The translations under genes and the position numbers were made by a program. From Lachnospiraceae bacterium (GTDB lineage Bacteria; Bacillota_A; Clostridia; Lachnospirales; Lachnospiraceae), in NCBI GenBank assembly GCA_017626435.1, contig JAGAIR010000002.1, positions 124,001 through 188,000 of the forward strand: DNA of 64,000 nucleotides, written 5' to 3'. The notes beneath the pieces are model-generated. The model made no database searches and was not told the origin of the DNA. It saw nothing but the letters and a program-made list of their open reading frames with translations. Below, one piece after another: positions 38,866 to 48,252 of the stretch; position 1 is the first letter of the stretch; each line of letters starts with the position of its first letter.

Positions 38866-40080
38866 TCATTTTCTCTTTTCTGTCCCATCCCTCATAAAAG
38901 ATGCCCGCTTCACAGCATCCTTTCCAAAACGGTTCCGTATCTGATCCATTGCCTGATCCAGTTTTTCCAGCTTTTCATGATTCTCTTCATTTTCAAAAAG
39001 ATTCATTTGATGGTATGTTCCCTCCTGGGAAATCCGGCTGGTCTGAATCCCCAATAGACGAATTGGTGTCCCATCCCAGAACTCATCAAACAACTGGCAG
39101 GCAATCTGATATATTTCATCCGTGACATTTGTCCCACGGTCCAGCACACGCTGATGGGAATTTCTGGTCAGGTCAGAGTAACGGATCTGTACAGATACCA
39201 CTTCTATCTTCACCTCATGTTCCCGCAGTCTGGCGGCAACCTTTTCCGCCAGTGACAGCAGTACATTTTTTGCCGTCTCTGCGTCTATCACATCAAAGGG
39301 AATCGTGGTACTGTTACCATAGCCTTTATTCTCTGATGGCTTTGTTGTCACATCAGACACATCAATCCCGTTAGCAAAATCCCATATTACCTCTCCATGT
39401 TTTTTCAAATGGGACTTTAATAAATTTCTGTCACTTTTAGCAAGCTGCCCTATTGTCTTGATTCCAAGCATTTGAAGTTTCTTTTCCGTAGATCTCCCCA
39501 CAAAAAACAGATCACCTACCGGCAAAGGCCACATTTTCTCTTCTATCTCGACCGGAAACAGAGTATGCACCCGGTCCGGTTTTTCAAAATCACTTGCCAT
39601 CTTCGCCAAAAGCTTATTACCAGCTATACCTACGTTTACCGTAAATCCAAGTTCTTCATGTATCTGGTCCTTCAGCCTGTGTGCAGCCTCCACCGGATCA
39701 CCATATAACAGCTCCATCCCTGTCATATCTACAAATGCCTCATCAATACTGTATTGCTCGACCGTAGGAGAATACTGGCGTAATATTTCCATAAAAGCAT
39801 GAGAATATTCCTGATACAGTGGACGGTTGGGAGGAACCAGCACCAGGTGGGGACATTTTCGCAATGCCTCCGTAACAGGCTCCCCTGTCCGCACCCTATA
39901 TTTTTTTGCGGAAACAGACTTTGCAAGGATAATCCCGTGTCGTTTCGTCAGATCTCCGCCTACTGCGGAATCAATTTCCCGTAAATCTACCGTTTCACCC
40001 AGATCACGGATCCGGTGTACTGCCTCCCAGGATAAAAAAGCACTATTGACATCAATATGAAAGATGACCTGCTGTCCCAT
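38866..40080 (-). CDS. dinB: DNA polymerase IV (Y-family, DinB)
   Basis: Error-prone translesion polymerase. The 404 residues contain the first catalytic aspartate in FHIDVNSAFLSWE, the YSIDEAFVDMTG motif with the other acidic residues, the helix-hairpin-helix thumb region (VGRSTEKKLQMLGIKTIGQLA) and the little-finger domain. The ATG at 40080 gives the family start; the ribosome site is weak. A LexA box in its promoter (40139-40150) makes it an SOS gene. Confidence 0.95.
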   Translation of the reverse strand: MGQQVIFHIDVNSAFLSWEAVHRIRDLGETVDLREIDSAVGGDLTKRHGIILAKSVSAKKYRVRTGEPVTEALRKCPHLVLVPPNRPLYQEYSHAFMEILRQYSPTVEQYSIDEAFVDMTGMELLYGDPVEAAHRLKDQIHEELGFTVNVGIAGNKLLAKMASDFEKPDRVHTLFPVEIEEKMWPLPVGDLFFVGRSTEKKLQMLGIKTIGQLAKSDRNLLKSHLKKHGEVIWDFANGIDVSDVTTKPSENKGYGNSTTIPFDVIDAETAKNVLLSLAEKVAARLREHEVKIEVVSVQIRYSDLTRNSHQRVLDRGTNVTDEIYQIACQLFDEFWDGTPIRLLGIQTSRISQEGTYHQMNLFENEENHEKLEKLDQAMDQIRNRFGKDAVKRASFMRDGTEKRK

Positions 40081-40129
40081 ACTTTCACCACTTTCTTTCG
40101 CAAAATAACATAAAAACTGCTGCCATTCT

Positions 40130-40158
40130 ATTTTAACAGAACATATGTTCCAATGCAA
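40130..40158 (-). promoter_or_regulatory. Promoter of dinB containing a LexA (SOS) box
   Basis: On the minus strand TTGCAT (40153-40158) and TAAAAT (40130-40135) are 17 bases apart. The spacer contains the perfect palindrome GAACATATGTTC (40139-40150), which matches the Firmicute LexA core GAAC-N4-GTTC. LexA bound there would cover both promoter elements. Confidence 0.85.
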
Positions 40159-40175
40159 CTTTTTTATCTCATATT

Positions 40176-40934
40176 TCAGACGTACCGGGAAACCCGGATG
40201 TTCAGATTCCCTTTTTTTGTCATATGTGAGCATCCCTCACAGATAAACTTGCCATATCCCCGCACAGAAACCGTATCCTGTTCCTTCAGTACACCACTAT
40301 TATTCTCCACTTGTCTTCCATTTACAAATATTTTTTTCTCCCGAAACAGATTCAGACTCTGGCTGCGTGACAAATGATACAACTTTGCGATGATCACATC
40401 AATGCGCATACTGGTCACAACAAGATTCACCGCTTCTTTTTGCGGCATCACTGCCTCAGGCATCTCCTTCCTTTTTTTACACTTCACGCTGGTGTGTTTT
40501 ATCTGTGTCAGATTTTCCAGAATATAATCTGCTACTTTATCAAGACAAAACAGATAGGCACACTTCTCTCTCTGCATAATATCCCCAATGCTGTTCCGGG
40601 TGATTCCCAGATTCATCAAAGCCCCCAGATAGTCCCGGTGCCCCAGCTTATCTGAAAATTTCTCCAAAGCAGGCCTCACCTCAATACAGCAGATAGGAAA
40701 CTCCATTTCATAACCAAGGCTTTCTGTGCCGCCAAAACGGAGCACCTGACGTTCACACCCCTCCACGCCTCCAAATAACATACTTTCCACATTTCCCAGC
40801 TCACCAAGCATTTGATAATAAATCTCCTGCTCTCCCTGTGTCAGAAAAGCAGTATGGGTATACTGGCAGTTTCTATAAGACTGTTCTGCTAAGTCCAACA
40901 GTCTTTTTCTGAACAATTGTTCTTCTTTATCCAT
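40176..40934 (-). CDS. YlmH-like S4-domain RNA-binding protein
   Basis: A 252-residue RNA-binding protein of the YlmH family, which in Firmicutes is linked to cell division loci and ribosome-related roles. An N-terminal region with SMLFGGVEGCERQVLRFGG, a central ALMNLGITRNSIGDI block and a C-terminal S4 domain (MRIDVIIAKLYHLSRSQ and INGRQVENN-like FVNGRQVEN) are visible. The ATG at 40934 with a GGGGGAAG site gives the family start. In relatives it lies near divIVA; here it stands between MATE and dinB genes. Confidence 0.87.
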   Translation of the reverse strand: MDKEEQLFRKRLLDLAEQSYRNCQYTHTAFLTQGEQEIYYQMLGELGNVESMLFGGVEGCERQVLRFGGTESLGYEMEFPICCIEVRPALEKFSDKLGHRDYLGALMNLGITRNSIGDIMQREKCAYLFCLDKVADYILENLTQIKHTSVKCKKRKEMPEAVMPQKEAVNLVVTSMRIDVIIAKLYHLSRSQSLNLFREKKIFVNGRQVENNSGVLKEQDTVSVRGYGKFICEGCSHMTKKGNLNIRVSRYV

Positions 40935-41084
40935 ATTCTTCCCCCTGTTCCATTTCCTTTCACTTTTCTGTATTTTCAGTAAACCGGATACCATACTAAA
41001 TAATCTCCAGACAACGCTGCTCCGGTTCATTCCGCACCCCCGGTTCATAAAACAGGAATCCGCCATAATATCAACCTTCTTGTT

Positions 41085-42443
41085 TTATCCTGTTATTGTA
41101 CACTTCTTCCGGGTGATGAGATAGCAGATGCTAAAGAAAATAATGCCATAAACGGAAGCCAGCGGTACAGCAATTCCAATATCTACCAGATTTACTCCCG
41201 GTTTCAGACTAAACAGCCAGGAAAACGGAACCCTCACCAAAAAGGATGCTGTAATTCCCTGAAGCATAACAGGCATCGTTTTCCCATGACCGTTAAAATA
41301 TCCGATATAGCTAAACACAAAACAGGTCAATATCGCTTCCGGACTGAATCCCTTTAAATATTCCCATGATTTCTGAATATAAGCAGCATTACTGGTAAAT
41401 ATCCGGGAAGGAATGTCTCCATGGAAAAAAGTCAGAAATGTGATCACACAGCCAATGCCAGCTCCAATTACCATACCTGTGAACATCGTACGGCGTGCCC
41501 TGTCCTCCCGTCCAGCTCCCACATTCTGAGCAATAAAAGCAGAGAGGGACTGCATCAGGGAGGATGGAATCAACATAACAAAGGCAATCAGTTTCTGGGC
41601 AATACCATACCCGGAAGATGCCTCCAGACTGATATTATTGATAATGGCACACAAAATCAGAAACGAAAGATTTGTCAATACCTCCTGTAAAGCCAACGGA
41701 GCTCCCAGCTTAACAAAACGCCGGATTTCCCCGTTCCAGCCGATATCCTTACGCCCCATAGAGAAAGGCAGCTTCTGGCGCAGGATAATCAAAAGCGATA
41801 AAACAACACTGACTGCCTGTGCCAAAATCGTTGCCAACGCCGCACCTGCCACATCCATATGTAGCACTGCCACAAAAAATAAATCTCCTGCAATGTTCAC
41901 AATACAGGCGATCAACACAAAGATCAATGGCAGCCGGGAATTACCAAGTCCCCGGAAAATACCGCTTATCACATTATAGCTGACAACAAACATAATACCG
42001 GCACCACAAATTCGCACATATGTTACGGTAAGATCATATGCAGCCTCCGGTGCATTTAACCAGGAGGCAAACAATGGCGCACCTGCCAGCAGGATAATCA
42101 TCAACACCACTGCCAGCAGGACAAAAAAACTGACCGCTCCTCCAATCACTTTACCAATCCGTTCCGGATGCTGTTCTCCCAGATAACGGCTGATCAGTAC
42201 AGTAACTCCCATCGTCAGACTGGTGATAACAAAGGTGACCAGATTGATCACATTACTTCCTGTAGCCACAGCAGAAATCCCGGCATTGCTTCCAAAACGT
42301 CCCACCACCAGCAGATCCACCGCACCATACATCGCCTGCAGTATCAGAGCACCCAGGACAGGGATCATAAACTTCAATAGTTTTTTTGTAATACTTCCCT
42401 GGGTAAAATCATCTGATATTTGGTTTTCATTTCTCATTTGCAT
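41085..42443 (-). CDS. MATE-family efflux transporter
   Basis: A 452-residue, twelve-helix exporter of the MATE family (DinF/NorM-like), likely exchanging Na+ or H+ for drugs or metabolites. Two halves of six helices are visible, with the characteristic MIPVLGALILQAMYGAVDLLVVGRF start and the second-half LQEVLTNLSFLILCAIINNI. Substrate cannot be deduced. Two GTATCAAA repeats lie 60-85 bases upstream. The ribosome site is AGGA. Confidence 0.92.
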   Translation of the reverse strand: MQMRNENQISDDFTQGSITKKLLKFMIPVLGALILQAMYGAVDLLVVGRFGSNAGISAVATGSNVINLVTFVITSLTMGVTVLISRYLGEQHPERIGKVIGGAVSFFVLLAVVLMIILLAGAPLFASWLNAPEAAYDLTVTYVRICGAGIMFVVSYNVISGIFRGLGNSRLPLIFVLIACIVNIAGDLFFVAVLHMDVAGAALATILAQAVSVVLSLLIILRQKLPFSMGRKDIGWNGEIRRFVKLGAPLALQEVLTNLSFLILCAIINNISLEASSGYGIAQKLIAFVMLIPSSLMQSLSAFIAQNVGAGREDRARRTMFTGMVIGAGIGCVITFLTFFHGDIPSRIFTSNAAYIQKSWEYLKGFSPEAILTCFVFSYIGYFNGHGKTMPVMLQGITASFLVRVPFSWLFSLKPGVNLVDIGIAVPLASVYGIIFFSICYLITRKKCTITG

Positions 42444-42639
42444 CTGTTCCTTTCATATTTTTTTATTTGCCAAAATACTTCTAAAATACTCTAATCCGTT
42501 TCAGTATCAAATCTTTTTGTATCAAACAACACTTCTGAATACTAGATTTTATTTAATAAAATGTCAAGTCACCTTTCTCTTCTCCTTTGTAACCACAAGA
42601 ATCACAATCTACAGGACTGCCCCAATCCGAATAGCCAAC

Positions 42640-42678
42640 AAAAAAAGGTGACAGACAAAGATTTTCGTCTGTCACACC
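42640..42678 (-). terminator. Terminator of the GH43 operon
   Basis: GGTG(T)GACAGAC and GTCTGTCACC form a stem of about 11 bases with one bulge and a 10-base loop, followed on the minus strand by a seven-T run. It starts about 50 bases after the GH43 stop. Confidence 0.8.
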
Positions 42679-42728
42679 TCATGAAAATAACTGTATATCA
42701 TAATAGCTTCAGCTTATTTTACAATAAC

Positions 42729-44252
42729 TCAGGATAAAATCTGTCTCCAGTACAAATCGGTAAACTCTGCCCAGCAGTCTGCTTTCTCCTGCGGATCTAC
42801 GGCGTACATTGCCATTACCGTTCCGGTAAAACCACCTGCCACTTCTGAGGACAGATACTGCGTTCTGGCGGTTCCCATTAAAATTTCTTCTTCGCCACAC
42901 TGTCCATAAAATGTGTATTTTGCAGCATCAGAGACTACCCTCAGGGTTATCTGCCCCTGCTCTGCCGGAAGCGCAATGCTTTTCACTACTGCTCTGGCAT
43001 CCCCGATACAAAGACGTAAAAACAATGTTCTTTTTCCATCCTGGCACAATACTGCCAGGTCATAATGATGATCCTCAGACAGATAAAAAGTAATACCAGC
43101 CTCCGGAGCATTTCCAGCCAGCTTTATCTCCAGACTAGTGACAAACTCTGACTGACGGACTCCCAGAAAGGTTGGGGCATCCATATCATTTAAAGTAAAC
43201 CGGTTACCACGCAGGCGGACTCCATTTCCCATAAACTGATAGTCCTCCTGTTGATATTCTCTTAGGTGACACCACCTTACACTTTCTGCTTTCATCTTCT
43301 CAAAGGATACATCATATTTGTCCGCTTGATCCGCAGTCTTTTCCTCTAACTCCAATTCCATTTCCAGCTCTACATTTCCCTGAACGCCAGCCGTAAACCA
43401 GCCATCCTCATCCCAATGCACCGGCACCAGAAATACTTCTCTGCCCAGATGATGATATGGCATCCAGTCACTCTGTATCCGGAAACCAAGACAGACCATA
43501 AAGGTCCTTCCTTTTTCATCCTGGATCAAGTCTCCATGGCCAACTCCCTGGACATGGTTCTGGTGACCACCCAGATCACGGTTAGTGAGGACTGGATTCT
43601 GGCAGTATCCTTCAAAAGGACCATATGGTGTTTTTCCTCTGGCATAGGTAATCATATGACCATATTCTGTACCGCCTTCTGCTGCCATCAGATAATACCA
43701 GTCTCCAAAATGGTACAGATGAGGAGACTCCAGATACCGTCCACCACTGCCTTTCCAGATAGGACGGCTCGGGGTCAGACGTTCTCCGGTATCAATGTTG
43801 ATTTCACACTGGAAGATACACCCTTTCCCATCCGTTTCATCACTGCCGTTACTCATAAAGTATGCCTTATCCCCCTCAAAATAGAGAGAGGGATCAATTC
43901 CATCCTGGTCTACAAAAATTGGCTCAGACCACTCTCCATAGATGTCATCTGTATAGACATAAAAATTTTTATGATAGGTATCATTGGTCGTCACCATATA
44001 AAACCTGCCTTCATGATAACGGATCGTAGGTGCAAAGACTCCTCCGGAACTGTTGATCTGGTGCAGATCAACCTGGCTTTTTCTGGTGAGACAATGCCCT
44101 ATCTGATTCCAATGGACCAAATCCTCACTTTCAAATAACGGTACTCCCGGAAAATATTCAAAGGAACTGCACACCATATAATATTTTCCATTTGCTTTAC
44201 AGACACTTGGGTCCGGATAAAATCCACGGATGATCGGATTTTTAATTTTCAT
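42729..44252 (-). CDS. GH43 glycoside hydrolase, beta-xylosidase/arabinofuranosidase type
   Basis: Intracellular enzyme cutting xylo- or arabino-oligosaccharides. The 507 residues contain the five-bladed propeller with catalytic Asp in GFYPDPSVC, the pKa-setting Asp in DGIDPSLYFEGD, and the acid Glu in YLESPHLYHFGDWYYLMAAEGG, then a beta-sandwich domain (about 320-507) like that of GH43 beta-xylosidases. No signal peptide. The ATG at 44252 has AGAGG five bases upstream; an adjacent ATG at 44255 is the alternative. Second gene of the pair, 38 bases after the other GH43. Confidence 0.92.
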   Translation of the reverse strand: MKIKNPIIRGFYPDPSVCKANGKYYMVCSSFEYFPGVPLFESEDLVHWNQIGHCLTRKSQVDLHQINSSGGVFAPTIRYHEGRFYMVTTNDTYHKNFYVYTDDIYGEWSEPIFVDQDGIDPSLYFEGDKAYFMSNGSDETDGKGCIFQCEINIDTGERLTPSRPIWKGSGGRYLESPHLYHFGDWYYLMAAEGGTEYGHMITYARGKTPYGPFEGYCQNPVLTNRDLGGHQNHVQGVGHGDLIQDEKGRTFMVCLGFRIQSDWMPYHHLGREVFLVPVHWDEDGWFTAGVQGNVELEMELELEEKTADQADKYDVSFEKMKAESVRWCHLREYQQEDYQFMGNGVRLRGNRFTLNDMDAPTFLGVRQSEFVTSLEIKLAGNAPEAGITFYLSEDHHYDLAVLCQDGKRTLFLRLCIGDARAVVKSIALPAEQGQITLRVVSDAAKYTFYGQCGEEEILMGTARTQYLSSEVAGGFTGTVMAMYAVDPQEKADCWAEFTDLYWRQILS

Positions 44253-44290
44253 CATGTCCTCTCTTTCTGCAAATAAACTGCTTCTATCTT

Positions 44291-45607
44291 TTATTTTCTA
44301 AATACAAAGGCTACCAGGTCAAACATCTGCCGTCCCGCAAAGGAATCCTTCGCCCAGCCGGTATATCCATCCTCGGCTACCATGTACAGCGCATGGCGTC
44401 CGGTCACCATCTTTGTGACACAGTGCAGAACCTTACTTCCACGGTCAAAATCTACCATTCCGATTTCCTCACCGTTCACTTCATCATCAATGAAAATATG
44501 GATCCTGCCATGACAACCCTTTGGAATGATTTTAAGCTCCAGCTCCATCGTTCCATTGGTATTGTCCTCTCCGAAATCAAAGTATTTCCATCCCATGACA
44601 CAGCCAGAGGTAATATGGGTTATCACTCTGGTAAAAGTATCAAGCTCTGTGATCAGCCCGCCTCCCTTCAGCACACAAGCCGTATCTGCCGCCGTAATCT
44701 CATAAGGATTTAAGGATGTTTCAAAACCCAATGAAGTCATTTCCACAGTTGGAATACTTCCATCTGGCAGAATCTTGATCCGTTCCACACAGCCTCTTCT
44801 GGACATGATCGTTCCATTGGTCATCCTGTGATAGAAAATATACCACTGCCCGTTGATACAACAAATGGAACCATGATTATTTCCTCCCGGATAATCTACC
44901 CCATTGTCAACGATATAGCCTCTGTATTCAAACGGTCCTGTGGGAGATTTACTTGTGGCATATGCCAGCCTGCTTCCTATTTTCGGCGAATAGATCAGAT
45001 AATAGGTATCCCCAATCTTCCGCGGTGAACATGCCTCAAAAAATCCATATGGCTCCTCAACCGGAATAATATCTTCCTGATAGGTTCCGTCGATAACTTC
45101 ATACATATTATCCGGATTCAGTTCACACAGATAGGAACCCTGGTAACCACAATATACATATACTCTGCCATCATCATCTACCAACACTCCCGGATCAATA
45201 AAGGTTCCATTATCATAATGATCTGGAATATTATATTGATATCTTGACAATAGCTTAAAAGGTCCCTCCGGCTTGTCACTGACAGCAACACAGCCTTTTG
45301 CATTGACAAGATATGCGTACAGATAATATTTTCCATCCTTTTCTACTACATCTGGTGCATATAAATATTCATCGGTCCAGTCTACGTCCGACTCATGATC
45401 CCTGTCTGCCCTACTGTGAAATGCATCACCGTGACATACCCACTGATTTGGATTTTCAATTGGTGCTGACCAGACCTTTAATTTGTGGTCACAGAAAGAT
45501 TCTGAATCAGCTCTGTCATGAGATCCATACACATAGATTCTGTTTCCAAAGACTCTTGGTTCCCCATCCGGAACATATTCCCAGGAAGGAAGATACGGAT
45601 TTGCCAT
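44291..45607 (-). CDS. GH43 glycoside hydrolase with carbohydrate-binding-like domain
   Basis: A 438-residue GH43 enzyme, probably an arabinofuranosidase or xylosidase. Motifs: DRADSESFCDHKLKVWS and WTDEYLYAPDVVEKDGKYYLY in the first blades, Asp in GTFIDPGVLVDDDG, and Glu in GFFEACSPRKIGDTYYLIY. The C-terminal 110 residues look like a CBM6-type sandwich. No signal peptide, so it acts on imported oligosaccharides. The ATG at 45607 has GGAGG eight bases upstream. Divergent from the AraC regulator. Confidence 0.9.
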   Translation of the reverse strand: MANPYLPSWEYVPDGEPRVFGNRIYVYGSHDRADSESFCDHKLKVWSAPIENPNQWVCHGDAFHSRADRDHESDVDWTDEYLYAPDVVEKDGKYYLYAYLVNAKGCVAVSDKPEGPFKLLSRYQYNIPDHYDNGTFIDPGVLVDDDGRVYVYCGYQGSYLCELNPDNMYEVIDGTYQEDIIPVEEPYGFFEACSPRKIGDTYYLIYSPKIGSRLAYATSKSPTGPFEYRGYIVDNGVDYPGGNNHGSICCINGQWYIFYHRMTNGTIMSRRGCVERIKILPDGSIPTVEMTSLGFETSLNPYEITAADTACVLKGGGLITELDTFTRVITHITSGCVMGWKYFDFGEDNTNGTMELELKIIPKGCHGRIHIFIDDEVNGEEIGMVDFDRGSKVLHCVTKMVTGRHALYMVAEDGYTGWAKDSFAGRQMFDLVAFVFRK

Positions 45608-45656
45608 AACGATAACCTCCATTCTGTTTCCCCTATTGATGTTTTTTTTCTGCTGT

Positions 45657-45662
45657 ATTATA
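45657..45662 (-). promoter_or_regulatory. -10 element of the GH43 operon
   Basis: A perfect TATAAT on the minus strand; the hexamer 17 bases upstream (TGTATT) is a poor -35, as expected for a promoter that needs an activator such as the divergent AraC-type protein. Confidence 0.5.
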
Positions 45663-45789
45663 GTATCATCATAGTACAAAATACAGGGAATGAATAGAAA
45701 AATACGGACAATAATCTTTACATTTCGGACATTCCTGAAAACAACCGCTGACCCATTGATCCCTTCCCTGTCGAAAGGAGAAAATCCCC

Positions 45790-46665
45790 ATGCAGAATAT
45801 GTTTTTGCGTTATTTTTTAAGCGAAGAAAACTTTCCATTTTTTATTCAATATGGATATCATAAAGAAGAAATGTTTATCCATACTCATTCAGATTTTTCT
45901 GAGCTTGTTATCATCCTGGATGGCACAGCAACACATATTGTCAATGGCGAAGAGTATCCCATTCAAAAAGGAGATGTCTTTGTCATCAATGACAGCACAT
46001 CCCATGGTTACAGACAGGTCAACAACTTCCGGCTCTGTAATATTATGTTCCAGCCTTCCTACTTTCTTCCGGCACAAAACGATCTGAAAGCCCTGCCTGG
46101 TTTTCACGCACTTTTCGTAATCGAACCGGCACTGAGTAAACAGAAAGGGTTTCAGGGGCAGTTTACCCTAAACAGAAGGGATTTTAACGAAATCTGCCAG
46201 CTTATCATACAGATATCGGACGAATTTTCCACTCATTCTCCAGGATACCAGACTATGGTCACCAGTCTGTTTCATCAAATGATAACGAGACTATCCCGTT
46301 TATACTGTACAAAATCCCCGGACACAGATAATGAGTCTCTCTCGTTAGCAGCCCCAGCCGCATATATTGAAAGCCACTTCCGTGAAGAAGTTACCATAGA
46401 CGAATTATCCCAGATGGCAAACATGTCTACACGTCATTTCCGTCGTGTTTTCCGCGGTATCTATGGCACCAGTCCCTTGAAATACATCAATGACCTGCGT
46501 ATACAGACTGCCTCCCACCTACTTACCAGTACAGAACTGTCTGTTACAGAGATTGCCATCCGCTGTGGTTTTTCTGACGGTAATTACTTCTCCAGCAAAT
46601 TCAAACAGGCAATGGGAAAAAGTCCTCTGGAATATAGAAAATATATCAATCCCCCTACAGACTGA
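45790..46665 (+). CDS. AraC-family transcriptional regulator
   Basis: A 291-residue regulator with an N-terminal cupin-like sugar-binding domain (HTHSDFSELVIILDGTATHIVNGEEYPIQKGDVFVI) and a C-terminal double helix-turn-helix (about 185-285, IDELSQMANMSTRHFRRVF and VTEIAIRCGFSDGNYFSSKFK). AAAGGAG lies nine bases before the ATG. It diverges from the two GH43 genes and most likely activates them in response to xylose or arabinose derivatives; the inducer is inferred. Confidence 0.93.
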   Translation: MQNMFLRYFLSEENFPFFIQYGYHKEEMFIHTHSDFSELVIILDGTATHIVNGEEYPIQKGDVFVINDSTSHGYRQVNNFRLCNIMFQPSYFLPAQNDLKALPGFHALFVIEPALSKQKGFQGQFTLNRRDFNEICQLIIQISDEFSTHSPGYQTMVTSLFHQMITRLSRLYCTKSPDTDNESLSLAAPAAYIESHFREEVTIDELSQMANMSTRHFRRVFRGIYGTSPLKYINDLRIQTASHLLTSTELSVTEIAIRCGFSDGNYFSSKFKQAMGKSPLEYRKYINPPTD

Positions 46666-46721
46666 TTTATTTCTGTGGAACATTCTGGCAGTAAAATAAA
46701 AATTACATACCTATTGAATTG

Positions 46722-46751
46722 AAAAAACCGGGCAAATTTGCCCGGTTTTTT
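46722..46751. terminator. Bidirectional terminator between the AraC gene and trxB
   Basis: A 30-base perfect palindrome: A6-CCGGGC-AAATTT-GCCCGG-T6. It serves the convergent genes on both sides; the last T residues overlap the trxB stop codon (46750-46752). Confidence 0.9.
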
Positions 46752-47745
46752 ATCTGTCAATATATTCACAGGCTGCCAGTGCTGCCACAGCTCCATCTGA
46801 TGCTGCCGTAGTCAGCTGACGGACTGATTTGGTTCTGCAGTCTCCGGCAGCAAATATTCCTTCTGTGCTGGTCCTGCAATCCTCCCCTGCCACCAGATAT
46901 CCTTTCTCATCGATCTCTACCAGTTCCTTAAATGCCTCATTGTCCGGCATCTGACCAATCGCAATAAACAAGCCGGACACTGCCAGAGATTTCTCTTCTT
47001 TCTCCTGTCTGTCCCAAAGAAGAACTCCTTCCAGCCGATCCTCTCCTAACAGGGCAGTTACCAGACTATTTAGAACAAACTCCACATTATCCTTTTCTTT
47101 CAATGCAGCCAGCCGCTTTTCCTCTCCACGGAAAGTATCTCTCCGATGGATGATAGATACCGTCCGGCAATAATTTGATAAAAACAGTGCATCCTCCAGT
47201 GCTGTATTTCCACCGCCAACTACAGCTACATCTCTCCCACGGAAGAAAGCTCCGTCACAGGTAGCACAATACGAAATCCCGGCTCCAATCAACTCCTGCT
47301 CTCTGTCTACCTCCAACGGTCTGTTTTTGGCTCCGGTTGCTAATATAACGACTTGACTAAAATATTCCTTCTGTCCAGCTTCTACCCGAAAACCTTTTCT
47401 GCTTTCTCCTGCCGCTTCCAGCTCTGTTTCCTCAGACATCGTTTCTTCTTTCCGAGACTGGCTTTCCTTATTTGTATTCTCTTCTGAAGCCACGGCAGAC
47501 ACCCCTGTCACTTTGCCATACTCCAACTTCATCCCCAGCTCCAATGCCTGTTCATATAAACCCTGAGCAAATTCAAAACCAGAAATCTGCTTGATTCCTG
47601 GATAATTCTCAATAGCCGGAGTCGTAATGATCTGTCCTCCATAGCTTTTTTCCTCAAGGACCAGAACGGATTTCCCGGCACGGAGCGCATAGATGGCAGC
47701 AGATAGCCCGGCAGTACCAGCCCCAATTATGATAATATCATACAT
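46750..47745 (-). CDS. trxB: Thioredoxin reductase
   Basis: FAD flavoenzyme that reduces thioredoxin with NADPH. The 331 residues show the FAD site IIGAGTAGLSAAIYA, the redox-active CATC in YCATCDGAFF, the NADPH motif GGGNTALEDA and the C-terminal FAAGDCR block. It is about 20 residues longer than usual because of an acidic, polar insertion near residues 88-115. GGAG lies nine bases before the ATG. It follows trxA by 36 bases. Confidence 0.95.
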   Translation of the reverse strand: MYDIIIIGAGTAGLSAAIYALRAGKSVLVLEEKSYGGQIITTPAIENYPGIKQISGFEFAQGLYEQALELGMKLEYGKVTGVSAVASEENTNKESQSRKEETMSEETELEAAGESRKGFRVEAGQKEYFSQVVILATGAKNRPLEVDREQELIGAGISYCATCDGAFFRGRDVAVVGGGNTALEDALFLSNYCRTVSIIHRRDTFRGEEKRLAALKEKDNVEFVLNSLVTALLGEDRLEGVLLWDRQEKEEKSLAVSGLFIAIGQMPDNEAFKELVEIDEKGYLVAGEDCRTSTEGIFAAGDCRTKSVRQLTTAASDGAVAALAACEYIDR

Positions 47746-47781
47746 ACGTTCCTGCTCCTTTCCACCTCTAAAACATGTTCT

Positions 47782-48096
47782 CTACTCTGCCTTCAGCATT
47801 TCCAGAATCTCATCTTTCCCGGCAATTCCAATCGCCTTGTTCACCAGCTTCCCATTCTTCATCACAACAAGAGTAGGAATATTCATAATCTGAAACTGCT
47901 GCGCCAGCTCCGGCTGTTCATCTACATTCACTTTACCTATTTTTGCATCTGAAACCTCTTCAGAAATCTGCTCTATCACAGGAGCGATCATCTGACACGG
48001 TCCACACCAGGATGCCCAAAAGTCCAACAGCACAGGTTTATCAGAATGCAATACCTCCTGGTCAAAATTTTCATTTGTAATGTGTAATGCTGCCAT
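47782..48096 (-). CDS. trxA: Thioredoxin
   Basis: A 104-residue thiol-disulfide carrier with the standard WCGPC active site (FWASWCGPCQMIAP) and the cis-proline in NIPTLVVMKNG. The ATG at 48096 has AAGGAAG seven bases upstream. Forms an operon with trxB, driven by the promoter at 48188-48215. Confidence 0.97.
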   Translation of the reverse strand: MAALHITNENFDQEVLHSDKPVLLDFWASWCGPCQMIAPVIEQISEEVSDAKIGKVNVDEQPELAQQFQIMNIPTLVVMKNGKLVNKAIGIAGKDEILEMLKAE

Positions 48097-48187
48097 AATA
48101 TTACTTCCTTTCTCATCGAGACAATTTAGTGATCTGACGGTGTGCGGCATATTGCAAGCCGGCACACCCTGCTCGGTATTTAATATC

Positions 48188-48215
48188 ATTATACCCATTT
48201 TTCCCAATTCGTCTA
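48188..48215 (-). promoter_or_regulatory. Promoter of trxA-trxB
   Basis: TAGACG (48210-48215) and a perfect TATAAT (48188-48193) on the minus strand, 16 bases apart. Confidence 0.6.
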
Positions 48216-48252
48216 CTGTCACTCTATAAAGAATCGTGTGATTTTTGATTAT

